Assembly (NCBI RefSeq): GCF_014207985.1
Contig: NZ_JACHMI010000001.1
Span: 10,585,001-10,649,000, forward strand
DNA from: Nonomuraea rubra
GTDB lineage: Bacteria; Actinomycetota; Actinomycetes; Streptosporangiales; Streptosporangiaceae
Direction of reading: 5' to 3'
Length of the DNA: 64,000 bases
Position 1 is the stretch's first letter; every line of letters starts with the position of its first letter. The translations under genes were made by a program, and so were the position numbers. The notes under the pieces are model-generated. The model worked only from the letters and a program-made list of their open reading frames with translations, did not search any database and was not told where the DNA came from. Positions 1 to 9,140 of this stretch are shown piece after piece.

Positions 1-74
1 GGCTCCTGGTACGGATGCCCCGAACCCCCCGTCCGGCCCGTGTAGCCGTCTCGACAACCCAGGATCGAGCCTCC

Positions 75-1367
75 ATGCAGTCCGACATCGACGCCCAGCT
101 CAACAACTTCTTCGAGGACGCCCCCGCACGCGAGTTCGACGTGGTGCTCCGGGGTTACGACCGGCATCAGGTCCACGATCACCTCAAGCAGCTCGACGGG
201 GAGCTACGCCAGGCCCGCGAGCAGGTTGCCAGCCTCCAGCGCGACCTGTCCGACTCCCAGCGCCAGCTACAGGAGCAGGAGCGCCCCACCTACTCCGGCC
301 TGGGCGCCCGCATCGAGCAGCTGCTCCGGCTGGCCGAGGAGCAGGCGACCGAGCTCGTCCAGGCCGCCAGGTCCGAGGCCAACGAGATCAAGGCCGCGGC
401 CAAGGTCGACGCCGCCGACATGCGCGCCGCCGCCGAGGCCGAGGCCGCCGAGAAGCGCGCCCAGGCCGCGCGCGAGAGCGACGAGATGCGGACGACCGCC
501 GAGCGGGAGGCCGAGGACATCCGCTCGACCGCGCGCCGCGAGGCCGACGAGCTGACCAACACCACCGAGCGGGAGGCCGCCAAGCTGCGCGCCACCGCCG
601 ACCACGAGGTGGCGGAGAAGCGGGCCGACGCCGAGCGGGAGATCGCCAAGCTGCGCACCACCACGGAGCGGGAGGTGGCGCAGCTGCGCGCCTCCACCAA
701 GCGCGAGCGCGACGAGGTGCTGACCACCGCCAAGCGGCAGGCCGACGAGATGCGCGCGCAGGCGCAGCGGGTGCTGGAGGAGTCGGAGGCCAAGCGGGCG
801 CAGGACGAGGCGGAGTTCGAGATCCAGCTCGCCTCCCGCCGCGAGGAGGCCGAGCGCCAGGAGGCCGAGCGCCACGCCACCGCCCAGGCCGCCACGCAGA
901 AGCTGGTCGCCGAGGCCGAGCAGCGCGCCGCCACCGCCGAGTCGCGGGCCACGAAGGCCACGCAGCAGGCCGACCAGACCCGCCGCGAGGCGGACCTGCA
1001 CGCCAAGCAGCTCGTCGCGAACGCCCGCAAGAGCTCCGAGACCATCGTGGCCGAGGCCAAGACCAGCGCCGAGACCATCGTCACCGAGGCCAAGAACGAG
1101 GCCGAGCGCACCCGTACGGCGATGCAGCGCCAGGTCGACGAGCTCACCCGCCAGCGTGACAGCATCACCAGCCACCTGGCCCAGCTCCGCCAGCTCCTCG
1201 GCGGCGCCGCCCTGCCGGGCATGGAGCCGGAGCCCGCGGTCACCGCGGCCCCGCCGAAGCCCGCGCTCGCCGCACCCGCGCCCGAGCCGGTGGCTCCGCC
1301 CACGACCCCCGCGCCCAAGGTGGAGGTCAAGAAGGCCGACGACGACGCCGAGTGGTGGCAGGAGTAA
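75..1367 (+). CDS. DivIVA-domain coiled-coil cytoskeletal protein (FilP/Scy/AbpS-like)
   Basis: 430 aa from the ATG at 75, which has an AGGA about 10 nt upstream; an ATG at 15 would add 20 unrelated residues. Residues 15-55 carry a DivIVA-like N-terminus (FDVVLRGYDRHQVHDHL), followed by about 330 residues of almost uninterrupted coiled coil with recurring heptad-like units of the ERExAxLR type. The C-terminal 60 residues are Pro/Ala-rich and end in the acidic DDDAEWWQE. In filamentous actinobacteria such proteins (FilP, Scy, the 'cellulose-binding protein' AbpS) form intermediate-filament-like assemblies at hyphal tips and guide polar growth. The role is inferred from architecture; which paralog it is cannot be told from sequence alone. 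Confidence 0.75.
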   Translation: MQSDIDAQLNNFFEDAPAREFDVVLRGYDRHQVHDHLKQLDGELRQAREQVASLQRDLSDSQRQLQEQERPTYSGLGARIEQLLRLAEEQATELVQAARSEANEIKAAAKVDAADMRAAAEAEAAEKRAQAARESDEMRTTAEREAEDIRSTARREADELTNTTEREAAKLRATADHEVAEKRADAEREIAKLRTTTEREVAQLRASTKRERDEVLTTAKRQADEMRAQAQRVLEESEAKRAQDEAEFEIQLASRREEAERQEAERHATAQAATQKLVAEAEQRAATAESRATKATQQADQTRREADLHAKQLVANARKSSETIVAEAKTSAETIVTEAKNEAERTRTAMQRQVDELTRQRDSITSHLAQLRQLLGGAALPGMEPEPAVTAAPPKPALAAPAPEPVAPPTTPAPKVEVKKADDDAEWWQE

Positions 1368-1405
1368 CGCCGGCGATCACGACACGGGGCTGAACGACGG
1401 CTGGG

Positions 1406-1444
1406 GAGAGCCTGGCGGCCGAAGGGTCGCTAGGCTCTCTCTTT
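1406..1444 (+). terminator. Intrinsic-type terminator after the coiled-coil gene
   Basis: GAGAGCCT (1406-1413) pairs with AGGCTCTC (1432-1439). An inner GCGGCC/GGTCGC stem closes a GAAG tetraloop, and TCTTT follows. It lies 39 nt after the stop codon. Confidence 0.7.
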
Positions 1445-1504
1445 GCCGTCGGGCGTGTACGAAGTGGTACGAGTCCGTCATGCTGTGTTGCCGATCCCCC
1501 TGGA

Positions 1505-2644
1505 GTGTCCCCCTTGTCCGCAGACGTCGAGCCGGTGACCGAGCAGGAAGAACAGGCCCCCGAGCAGCCGAAGGCCCAGGAGAAGGCCGGCGGGTCCGAG
1601 TCGTACGGGCTGCCCGGCAAGCCGCTCTCCCGCGGCCCCTTCCTCTTCGGCCTGGTCGGCGGCCTGGGGGTGCTGACGGCGATCGCGCTGGCGCAGATGA
1701 TCGTGGCCTCGCTGAGCACGATCATCCTGATCGTGGTGGCGATGTTCCTGGCCGTCGGCCTGAACCCGGCCGTCGAGGCCCTGCAGCGGCGCGGCCTGGC
1801 CAGGCGGGGCGCGATCTCGATCGTGTTCGCCGGGGTCATCGTGGCGTTCGCGCTGTTCGGGCTGGCGATCGTGCCGCCGGTGAGCAAGCAGCTCACCGAG
1901 TTCATCGACGCGGTGCCGGGCTACATCACGGAGCTGAGCAACCATCCGACGCTGCGCCAGCTCGACCAGGACTACCAGATCCTGCCGCAGCTCAGGACGT
2001 TCGTGACGGGCACGCTGGGGCCGTCGCTGGCGACCGGCATCATGGGCGCGGGGCTGGTGGTCCTCAACGGCGTGTTCACCACGGTGACGCTGCTGGTGCT
2101 CATGCTGTACTTCCTCGGCTCGCTGCACACGATCAAGGACTACCTGCTCAAGCTCGTACCGGCCTCGCGCAGGACGCGGACGCGCGCGATCACGGAGGAG
2201 ATCCTCACCGGCATCGGCGGGTACGTGGCGGGCAACGTGCTCATCTCGGTCATCGCGGGCGTGGTGACGTGGATCTTCCTGTCGATCGCGGGCGTGCAGT
2301 ACGCGCTGGCGCTCGCCCTGGTCGTGGCGCTGACCGACCTGATCCCGCTGGTGGGCGCGACGATCGGCGCAGTGCTGGTGACCGCGGTCGCGCTGCTCGA
2401 CTCGTGGCCCGCCGGGATCGCGTGCGCCATCTTCTTCGTGGCCTACCAGCAGGTCGAGAACTACCTCATCTACCCCAGGGTGATGAAGCACTCGGTGAAC
2501 GTGACGCCGGCGGTGACGGTGATCGCCGCGCTGTTCGGCGGCGCGCTGCTCGGCATCGTCGGCGCCCTGCTGGCCATCCCGGTGGCCGCGGCGATCTCGC
2601 TGATCATCCGCGAGCTGGTGCTCCCGCACCAGGATCAGGCGTGA
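1505..2644 (+). CDS. AI-2E family transporter (UPF0118 membrane protein)
   Basis: 379 aa from GTG 1505. A TTG at 1514 is better placed for the GGAG at 1502-1505 (8-nt spacing) and would give 376 aa. After an acidic, Gln/Glu-rich cytoplasmic N-terminus of about 40 residues come roughly seven to eight hydrophobic segments. The C-terminal family signature is present (ADLIPLVGATIGA-like ALTDLIPLVG, then YQQVENYLIYPRVM and GALLGIVGALLAIPVAAA). Family members include the AI-2 exporter TqsA and Na+/H+ antiporters, so the substrate is unknown. Its stop is only 3 nt from the stop of the convergent hydrolase gene. Confidence 0.85.
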   Translation: MSPLSADVEPVTEQEEQAPEQPKAQEKAGGSESYGLPGKPLSRGPFLFGLVGGLGVLTAIALAQMIVASLSTIILIVVAMFLAVGLNPAVEALQRRGLARRGAISIVFAGVIVAFALFGLAIVPPVSKQLTEFIDAVPGYITELSNHPTLRQLDQDYQILPQLRTFVTGTLGPSLATGIMGAGLVVLNGVFTTVTLLVLMLYFLGSLHTIKDYLLKLVPASRRTRTRAITEEILTGIGGYVAGNVLISVIAGVVTWIFLSIAGVQYALALALVVALTDLIPLVGATIGAVLVTAVALLDSWPAGIACAIFFVAYQQVENYLIYPRVMKHSVNVTPAVTVIAALFGGALLGIVGALLAIPVAAAISLIIRELVLPHQDQA

Positions 2645-2647
2645 CCC

Positions 2648-3433
2648 CTACCTCGGCACGCCGCCGAGCTGCGCCTTGAGGAACTCGATCACGGCCGTGT
2701 TGAACGCCTCGGGCTGCTCGACCGCGCTGAGGTGCCCCGCCTTCGGGATGATCTCCACCTTGCCCTCCGGCACGGCCTGCGCCATCGCCTCGGCGTCGGA
2801 GGGCGGCGACAGCTCGTCCTCGTCCCCCACGATGATCAGCAGCGGCACCTTGAGCCCGCTCAGCGTCTCGAACGAGTCGGGCCTGGCGGCCATGGCCCGC
2901 TGGGCCCAGGCGACGGCGCCCGGCGGCGCCGACTGCACCAGCCCCTTGACCCGGCCGAACACCATGGCCCGCCGCTCCCTGGTGGTCCGCCCGATGAGCG
3001 CGGGCAGCACCTCGGTGACCAGCACCTCGTTGCCGCCGGACAGCACGGCCTGCGCGATGCGCTCCCTGTTGTCCCGCGCCGCGGGCGGGTCGGCGCCGGC
3101 CTTGGTGTCGGCCAGGATCACCCCGAGCACCCGGTCGGGGTGCCGGCGGCAGAACGCCATCGTCACGTAACCGCCCATCGACAGCCCGCCGACGACCGCC
3201 CTGTCGATACCCTCCTCGTCGAGCAGCCTCGCGACGTCGTCGGCCATCAGGTCCAGCGAGGGCTCGTCCTCGCCCAGCCGCGACCCGCCGAAGCCGCGCA
3301 GGTCAGGGGTGATGACCCGGCAGACCCTGGCCAGCCCTTCCCGCTGGGCCAGCCACATGGCCGACGAGAGCGGGAACGCGTGAAGCAGCACAACCGGGAC
3401 CCCGGTCCCGGCAGATCTCGTGTAGAGCTGCAC
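2648..3433 (-). CDS. Alpha/beta-fold hydrolase (3-oxoadipate enol-lactonase-like)
   Basis: 261 aa, GTG start at 3433, no strong ribosome-binding site. The fold is complete: an oxyanion-region HAFPLSSAMW near residue 18, a nucleophile elbow GLSMGG near residue 85, an acid in GDEDELSPP near 203, and a catalytic His in KAGHLSAVEQPEAF near 232. Spacing and length match the PcaD/BioH-type esterase and lactonase branch. No protocatechuate or other ring-cleavage genes are nearby, so the natural substrate cannot be assigned. It is divergent from the CAP-domain gene, with a dyad in the shared 176-bp region. Confidence 0.75.
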   Translation of the reverse strand: MQLYTRSAGTGVPVVLLHAFPLSSAMWLAQREGLARVCRVITPDLRGFGGSRLGEDEPSLDLMADDVARLLDEEGIDRAVVGGLSMGGYVTMAFCRRHPDRVLGVILADTKAGADPPAARDNRERIAQAVLSGGNEVLVTEVLPALIGRTTRERRAMVFGRVKGLVQSAPPGAVAWAQRAMAARPDSFETLSGLKVPLLIIVGDEDELSPPSDAEAMAQAVPEGKVEIIPKAGHLSAVEQPEAFNTAVIEFLKAQLGGVPR

Positions 3434-3522
3434 GGATCACACGGTAGCCCGGTTCACGGCGACAATCACTCAATGGCTCATGCCGATCGGTCCCGACTAC
3501 GCCGACAAAAGCCACACTCAGC

Positions 3523-3548
3523 CAATGTCCGCCATAAATCTGACATTG
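3523..3548. promoter_or_regulatory. Inverted repeat in divergent promoter region
   Basis: CAATGTC (3523-3529), 12 nt, then GACATTG (3542-3548). The arms are exact complements. It lies between the divergent hydrolase and CAP-domain genes and could be a regulator-binding site. The core AATGT recurs in the dyad before the carotenoid oxygenase gene. Confidence 0.45.
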
Positions 3549-3609
3549 CCCGACGAATAATTCACGCGCACAATCCAGGCACAGAGACGTGCATTCCGAG
3601 GTGACAGGC

Positions 3610-4092
3610 ATGACAGGTCCCACAGGCATGGCAGGCACCCGTCCAGCGCTCCCCGACGCCACCAACGCCGGCTTCCTGCTCCAGGCGCTGCACGAGACGA
3701 ACGCCCACCGCGCCCGCCACCACGTCCCGCCCCTCGTCATGGACCCGCTGCTGGTCGAGTACGCCAAGACCAGGGCGGCCGAGATATCCAGGCGGTCCGG
3801 GTACGGCCCCGTACGAGCGGGCACCGGCGAGATCGTGTACCGGAGCGAGGGCGAGGACATGAGCGAGGCCGCCGAGGCCGTGGCCGGCTGGTACGCCCAG
3901 CGCATGGGCTACGACTGGAACGATCCGCGCCCCTGCCACTTCAGCCAGCTCGTCTGGAAGGCCGGCAAGGCGATGGGCGCCGCCCGCGTGGCCGGCCAGG
4001 GCCAGGACCACTACGAGACGGTCATCGTCTTCGTCTTCGAGCCCCCGGGCAACGTGGACGGCGAGTACGAGGAGAACGTGCCGCCCGCGTGA
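3610..4092 (+). CDS. CAP (SCP/PR-1) domain protein without signal peptide
   Basis: 160 aa from ATG 3610, chosen because GAGGTGA (3598-3604) lies 5 nt upstream; a GTG at 3589 is the alternative. The N-terminal helix reads LLQALHETNAHRARHHVPPL, and the CAP signature HFSQLVWKAGKAMGAARV sits near residue 112, close to eukaryotic GAPR-1-type CAP proteins. Most bacterial CAP proteins are secreted, but this one has no hydrophobic leader and is presumably cytoplasmic or released without Sec. The stop codon directly abuts that of the convergent dehydrogenase (TGATCA at 4090-4095). Biochemical function is unknown. Confidence 0.75.
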   Translation: MTGPTGMAGTRPALPDATNAGFLLQALHETNAHRARHHVPPLVMDPLLVEYAKTRAAEISRRSGYGPVRAGTGEIVYRSEGEDMSEAAEAVAGWYAQRMGYDWNDPRPCHFSQLVWKAGKAMGAARVAGQGQDHYETVIVFVFEPPGNVDGEYEENVPPA

Positions 4093-4851
4093 TCAGACGG
4101 CGGTCGCGCCCCCGTCGACGAACAGCACCTGCCCCGTCATGTACGCCGACGCCGCGCTCGCCAGGAACACGGCAGGCTGCGCCATCTCCTCGGCGGTCCC
4201 CCACCGCCGCATCGGCACGCTCGCCACCGTGGCCGCGCCCGACGCCTCGTCCCCCCACAGGTTGCGGTTGAGGTCGGTGGCCGTCCACCCGGGGCACAGG
4301 GCGTTGACCCGCACGCCGGAGCCCGCCCACTCCACGGCCAGCGTCTTGGTCAGCGCCACCAGCCCGGCCTTGGCGGCGGCGTACGGGGCGAGCAGGGGCG
4401 CGCCGAGCGCGGCCACGGAGGCCACGTTGATGACCACCCCGTCACCCCGGCCGAGCAGGTGGGGAGCGGCCGCGTGGCAGACGGCCATGGCGGAGTCGAG
4501 GTTGAGCCGCATCAGCTTGTCCCACCCGGACAGCCGCAGGTCCTTGAACTCGACCAGGAAGTTCGACCCGCCGGCGTTGTTGACGACGATGTCGAGGTGC
4601 CCGAGCCCGCCGATCGCGGCCGCGACGGCGGAGGCGGCGGCCTCGCGGTCGGTGAGGTCGGCGGGGATGACGACCGCGCGCCGCCCCAGCGCCTCGATCT
4701 CCTTGCCCACCTCGGCCAGCGTCCCGGCCGAGCGCGAGACGAGCGCCACGTCGGCTCCTGCCTCGGCGTACGCGAGCGCGATGGCCCGCCCGATCCCCCT
4801 CGACGCCCCGGTGACCAGGGCCTGCTTACCCGCGAGATCGAACGCGCCCAC
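4093..4851 (-). CDS. Short-chain dehydrogenase/reductase (SDR)
   Basis: 252 aa. The GTG at 4851 is chosen because GGAGGAGG lies immediately upstream; the longer frame to 4914 adds 21 unrelated residues. A classical SDR: TGASRGIG cofactor loop at residues 14-21, NNAG near 93, catalytic Ser-Tyr-Lys in VASVAALGAPLLAPYAAAKAG, the usual RVNALCPGW, and the C-terminal YMTGQVLFVDGG. Asp or Arg choice in the second strand (VSRSAGT) suggests NADP preference. It is similar to 3-oxoacyl-ACP reductase and gluconate 5-dehydrogenase branches. No pathway partners are nearby, so the substrate is unknown. Confidence 0.85.
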   Translation of the reverse strand: MGAFDLAGKQALVTGASRGIGRAIALAYAEAGADVALVSRSAGTLAEVGKEIEALGRRAVVIPADLTDREAAASAVAAAIGGLGHLDIVVNNAGGSNFLVEFKDLRLSGWDKLMRLNLDSAMAVCHAAAPHLLGRGDGVVINVASVAALGAPLLAPYAAAKAGLVALTKTLAVEWAGSGVRVNALCPGWTATDLNRNLWGDEASGAATVASVPMRRWGTAEEMAQPAVFLASAASAYMTGQVLFVDGGATAV

Positions 4852-4961
4852 GCCGCCTCCTCCATGACCGGAAACCGAACAAGATTCTATGGACAGATCC
4901 CCCGAGAACGCCACCGGCGCGAGACCTCGGAGGTCCCGCGCCGGCGGCTCGTGCGGAAGGA

Positions 4962-7900
4962 CTACTGGGCGGCCAGCTGAGCGATCTGCTCGGCGCTCAG
5001 GACGCCGTCGTAGGTGCGGACGTCGTCCACGGTCCCCGGCCAGTAGCCGGTGAAGACGCCCGCGGCCTTGGTCCGGCCCAGTTGCAGCGGCCCGGTGGCG
5101 TTCCAGGTGCTCAGGTGGTCGGTGACGGTGGTGGCCGACAGGCGGCCGTTGACGTAGACGCGGAGCTCACCGGCCAGCGCGTCGTAGACGCCGGCGACGT
5201 GCGTCCACTCCAGCGGGTTCGGGATGGCGTCGGAGCGGGTCCGTACGAGGGCGGCGGTGTCGGTGTCGGCGGCGGACATGCCGAGCGTCCACCTCCCCTG
5301 CTCCTTGTCGAAGCCGAGCTGGAACCCGGCGGCCCGCCCGCCCGGCTGCGCCACGGCCGCCGTGTCGCGGGTGGGCAGGTAGTCGAGCTGGGTCCAGGCG
5401 GCGACGGTGAAGCCGGTCCTGGTGTTGACGGCGGGCGCACCCGCCTGGGCGTGGCCGTTCACGCCGTCGAGCGCGAGCGCCCCGTCCAGCCAGCCGGATG
5501 TCCACGAGGCGGCTCCGGACAGCGTCGCGGCGGTCGCCCGGCCCGAGGAGTCGGCCGCCGACGTGCCGGACTCCTCGTCCAGCGTCCAGTGGCCCACCAG
5601 CGTGGCAGCGCTGTTGACCAGATCGGCGACCTCGTCGGCGAACATCGCGCGGCCGTAGGCGCGCACCTCGTCGACGTCCCCGGGCCAGTGCTCCGAAGCC
5701 GCCCCGGCGACCTTCCCTCGGCCGATCGTCAGGGGGCCCGTGGCGTTCCACGGGGTGGTGACGGCGGCCGTGCCCTCCAGCCGGCCGTTCACGTAGAGCG
5801 AGATCTGGCGCGCCGCCGAGTCGTAGACGCCGGCCAGGTGGGTCCATTCGTTCAGCCGCGGGGCCGCGGCCGACAGGGCCCGTACGGCGGGCGCGCCGTC
5901 GGTGTCCGAGCCGGCCAGGGTCAGCGCCCAGCGGTCGTTGGCCTTGGCGTACTGCAGGGCGAACGCGCCCGTCCTGCCGCCTTCCTGGGTGACGGCGGTG
6001 GCGGAGGCGGCGTTGCCGGTCAGGCGCGCCCAGGCGGTGACGGTGAAGTTGCGGCTGGTGTCGATGACGGGGGCCGAGGTCTGCGCGTAGGAGTTGGCCA
6101 GCCTGAGCGCGGTGCCGGTCTTGCCGGTGGTCCACGTGGCCCCGCTGAGCGTGGCCGGGTGCGCGCCCGTGGCGTCGGCGGCCGTGGTGCCCTGGCCGTC
6201 GTCCATCGTCCAGTGCCCGCTGGGGCCCTTGCCCGGGTTGACGTTGAAGACGTAGGTGCGGATGGGGCCGAGCTGGCCGGCGCGGTCCTTGCTCCGTACG
6301 GCCAGCACGTTCGGGCCGTCGTGGCGCGGGGTCACGGCGATCGTGGCGCCGCCGTCCTGGCCGGGGGCGACCTCGGTCGTGGGCGTGGAGTCCAGGCCCC
6401 AGACGTAGGCGGCCACGTCGGCGACGCCGTTCGGGCCGAAGGAGAACGTGCCGGGCAGGCCGACCCCGTCGCTCCAGGCGTTCTCGGTGTACTGGGGCGA
6501 GGAGACCGTGGGCTCCCTGCCCGGGGCTGTGGCGTCCACGGTGGCCTCGCACCAGGGGCTCCACGCGCTGGTGGCCTTGCCGTCCTCGGCGCGGACGCGC
6601 CAGCGGATCAGCGAGCCGTCGGCGTACAGGGTCTGCGGGATCGTGGCGGAGAAGGCGGTGCCTGTGGAGCCGAGCGGGGTGACGTACTCGCCGGTCTTCA
6701 CGCCGGCGGCGTTGTACCACTCGAAGCGGCCCTTGACCGAGTTGTCGGTGTCCTTGAGCTTGGCCCACAGCTTGGGCGCGGCGGTGGCGATGATCGGGCG
6801 GCCGTCACCGGAGACGCAGGGGCCGCCCGGGTCCGACCAGACGTCGGCGGCGACCGGGTCGGCCGGCAGCGAGTTGTACTCGATGACCAGGCTCGGGTTG
6901 TTCTTGAACTTCTTCCACGCGTAGACGTCGGTCTCGCTGGTGGCCCGCAGGCCGATGGTGGCCTGCGACCACTTCTTGGCGGCGGCGTCGGCGATCCACG
7001 AGGTGACGTCGAACTCCACGCCGCCGGGCAGGCAGCTCGAACCCCAGCCCTTGGCGACGTTCACCGTGGCGAGCAGCCTGCTCCACGACGGCTGGTTGTT
7101 CCACGTGGTGCTCTTGTTGGCGGCGCCGGTGCCCCACGCCTCCACCTTGCGGGCGCTGCACGAGTACGACCACGTCTCGTACGTGCGCAGCGTCGCCTTG
7201 ATGATCTGCTTGCCGTGGATGGTGGAGCCGGTGGCCATGTTGAAGAACGAGCGGTTCTTCTGCGACTCGACGTGGCCCACCCGCGCGACGTCGCTGGAGT
7301 TGAGGTAGTTGGAGTTGGGCCAGTTGCTCCAGACGGCCGTCCACGAGCCCCGCGCGGCCGAGAAGTACGGGTCCAGGTAGACGGGGAACTTGGTCTTCGT
7401 GTCCGACAACATCTTCAGGTCGGGCTTGAGCCGCAGGTGCCTGCCCTTCAGCTCCACGCCCATCGTGGCCTCGCGGGCCTCGGGCGAGCGGCCCTCCTTC
7501 AGCGCCTTCGGGCTGGTGATGCCCCGGGAGTCCCACATCTTGGGGGTGGGCGCGATGAAGATCGTGCCCTCGTTCTCGTCGGTGGCCTCCAGGTTGCCCA
7601 CCCTGTCGGTCTCCAGCGTCAGGCCCTCGGCCGTGAGCGGGTACGCCAGCTCGGTCAGGCCCGCGGCGGCGGCCCGCGACTTGACCACCAGGAGGTGGGA
7701 GAAGCCGTCCACGTCGGCGGTGACCTGGAGGTCCACGCCCGGCATGACCTCGGCGTACGTGGCGGTGTCACCGCTCAGCGCAGGCTTGGGCAGCGCGCCG
7801 GTCCAGCCCAGCTCCATCGACTTGGCGCCGCGCGACAGGCGGGCCAGCGGCGCGTCGCCGCCGCCGGAGAAGGCCAGGTCCACCGCGGCGGCGACCGGCT

Positions 7901-8249
7901 CGACCGCGCCGTCGGGGCGCAGCCGCAGCGTGGTGTCCACGGGCACCCAGCCGCCGTCCTTGCGCACCCGGACGGGCCGGACGTTCAGCTCCATGGTCAT
8001 CGTGCCGTCGGGCTGGGCGAAGACCGTGCGCGTCTCGCTGCGCATCGACTCCACCTCGACGGGCCTGCCCGCGCTGCGCGCCGCGGCGACCGCGGCCTGC
8101 TCCTGCGCCGGTTGAGCGGCCGCCGGCCGCTCGGGTTCGTCCTGGGCGGCCGCGGGCCGCTCGGGTTCGTCCTGGGCGGCCACCGGTTGGGGGGCCGTCA
8201 ATGCCGTGATAGATAACGCCGCCGCGACCAGTCCATGCACTACCCGCAT
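4962..8249 (-). CDS. Large secreted DNRLRE/LamG-domain protein
   Basis: 1095 aa from ATG 8249 (GAGG just upstream; the ATG at 8264 is the alternative). The N-terminus is a typical signal peptide ending near AQPVAAQ, followed by a twice-repeated AQDEPERPA stretch. Residues of about 60-290 form a beta-rich region. About 290-465 match the DNRLRE domain (YLDPYFSAARGSWTAVWSN, WNNQPSWS, VEFDVTSWI, PSLVIEY). A fibronectin-like stretch follows. Two concanavalin/LamG modules occupy roughly 680-885 and 890-1095, each with GHWTxD, a VTAWxxL core and a DDVRxYxR-type end. Such proteins bind glycans or act as scaffolds of Rhs/YD-type surface proteins in Streptosporangiaceae. No hydrolase active site or LPXTG anchor is seen. 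Confidence 0.8.
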   Translation of the reverse strand: MRVVHGLVAAALSITALTAPQPVAAQDEPERPAAAQDEPERPAAAQPAQEQAAVAAARSAGRPVEVESMRSETRTVFAQPDGTMTMELNVRPVRVRKDGGWVPVDTTLRLRPDGAVEPVAAAVDLAFSGGGDAPLARLSRGAKSMELGWTGALPKPALSGDTATYAEVMPGVDLQVTADVDGFSHLLVVKSRAAAAGLTELAYPLTAEGLTLETDRVGNLEATDENEGTIFIAPTPKMWDSRGITSPKALKEGRSPEAREATMGVELKGRHLRLKPDLKMLSDTKTKFPVYLDPYFSAARGSWTAVWSNWPNSNYLNSSDVARVGHVESQKNRSFFNMATGSTIHGKQIIKATLRTYETWSYSCSARKVEAWGTGAANKSTTWNNQPSWSRLLATVNVAKGWGSSCLPGGVEFDVTSWIADAAAKKWSQATIGLRATSETDVYAWKKFKNNPSLVIEYNSLPADPVAADVWSDPGGPCVSGDGRPIIATAAPKLWAKLKDTDNSVKGRFEWYNAAGVKTGEYVTPLGSTGTAFSATIPQTLYADGSLIRWRVRAEDGKATSAWSPWCEATVDATAPGREPTVSSPQYTENAWSDGVGLPGTFSFGPNGVADVAAYVWGLDSTPTTEVAPGQDGGATIAVTPRHDGPNVLAVRSKDRAGQLGPIRTYVFNVNPGKGPSGHWTMDDGQGTTAADATGAHPATLSGATWTTGKTGTALRLANSYAQTSAPVIDTSRNFTVTAWARLTGNAASATAVTQEGGRTGAFALQYAKANDRWALTLAGSDTDGAPAVRALSAAAPRLNEWTHLAGVYDSAARQISLYVNGRLEGTAAVTTPWNATGPLTIGRGKVAGAASEHWPGDVDEVRAYGRAMFADEVADLVNSAATLVGHWTLDEESGTSAADSSGRATAATLSGAASWTSGWLDGALALDGVNGHAQAGAPAVNTRTGFTVAAWTQLDYLPTRDTAAVAQPGGRAAGFQLGFDKEQGRWTLGMSAADTDTAALVRTRSDAIPNPLEWTHVAGVYDALAGELRVYVNGRLSATTVTDHLSTWNATGPLQLGRTKAAGVFTGYWPGTVDDVRTYDGVLSAEQIAQLAAQ
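8125..8181. repeat. 30-bp tandem duplication in the LamG gene
   Basis: Two copies of a 30-bp unit beginning GGCCGCTCGGGTTCGTCCTG (8125-8154 and 8155-8181) encode the duplicated AQDEPERPA segment directly after the signal peptide. This is a likely slippage site that lengthens the stalk of the mature protein. Confidence 0.7.
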
Positions 8250-8423
8250 ACGTGCCTCGCCCATGCCGAGCAGGGATTACGCTCGGGACGGGAGGCCGCC
8301 CGGCGTCTCCACGATCTTCTGTTGACGTTCGGATTCTCACTCCCGCCCGTCCGCGGGGTCCAGTGTTCTGGTCATTCTGCTCAAAGATTCCTTCATGACC
8401 GCACGGCGGGTGCGAGAAAGTCG

Positions 8424-9128
8424 TCAGACCTCTGTGGGGAGCGGCCAGGCCGCCGGGTTGACCCGCTTGACGATCTCGTCCAGCACGATCCGCACGTACG
8501 GCTCCCCCACCCACAGGTGCTTGGCCCCGTCGACCCCGATCACCTCGGCCTGCGGAATCCTGGCGAACCGGGCGCGGGCCTCCTCCGGCCTCAGGTAGTC
8601 GTCGAACTCCGGCACCAGCGCCGTCAGCGGCCGGCCGAACGCCGCCCAGGAGTCGAGGTCGGCCTCGGTGGCCCTGTGCAGCGGCGGCGAGAGCAGGATC
8701 GCGCCCTCCACCAGCGGGTCGTGTGCCCACTTCAGCGTCAGCTCGGTGCCGAACGACCAGCCGACCACCCACACGTGCGGCAGGTCGTGGTACTCGGCGT
8801 ACTCCAGCGCCGCGGCCACGTCGTACCGCTCGCCCTCGCCGCCGTCGAACGTCCCCTGGGAGGTGCCGCGTTCGGAGGAGGTGCCGCGGGTGTTGAAGCG
8901 CAGCACGGCCAGGTCGGCCAGCGCGGGCAGCCGGTTGGCGGCCTTCTTGTAGACGTGGCTGTCCATGAACCCGCCGTGGGTGGGCAGCGGGTGCAGGGTC
9001 ACCAGCGTCGCCACCGGCGGCCGGTCGAGGGGCTGGGCCAGCTCGCCGACCAGGGTCAGGCCGTCGGCCGTGTGCAGCTCGATCGGCTCCCGCCGGGCGG
9101 GCAGCACGGTCGCCGCGCGAATCTCCAC
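8424..9128 (-). CDS. Alpha/beta hydrolase, dienelactone-hydrolase/YfhR-like
   Basis: 234 aa, GTG start at 9128 with GAAGGGA upstream. Visible motifs are LHPLPTHGGFMDSHVYKK near residue 45 (oxyanion region with HPxPxxGG), the nucleophile elbow GWSFGTE near residue 120, an acidic DDYLRPEEA and a C-terminal GAKHLWVGEPY His. These are typical of the 'alpha/beta hydrolase' group that includes KANL3/Tex30-like proteins. It is the second gene of a probable two-gene operon, 12 nt after the zinc-motif protein. The substrate is unknown. Confidence 0.75.
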   Translation of the reverse strand: MEIRAATVLPARREPIELHTADGLTLVGELAQPLDRPPVATLVTLHPLPTHGGFMDSHVYKKAANRLPALADLAVLRFNTRGTSSERGTSQGTFDGGEGERYDVAAALEYAEYHDLPHVWVVGWSFGTELTLKWAHDPLVEGAILLSPPLHRATEADLDSWAAFGRPLTALVPEFDDYLRPEEARARFARIPQAEVIGVDGAKHLWVGEPYVRIVLDEIVKRVNPAAWPLPTEV

Positions 9129-9140
9129 CGAAAGGTCCCT

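Noticed and set aside
5082..8216. Very long open frame (1044 codons) on the plus strand inside the LamG gene
   Set aside because: It mirrors the minus-strand gene, is Arg/Gly/Val-rich without domains, and the minus-strand product has a signal peptide and clear DNRLRE/LamG motifs.
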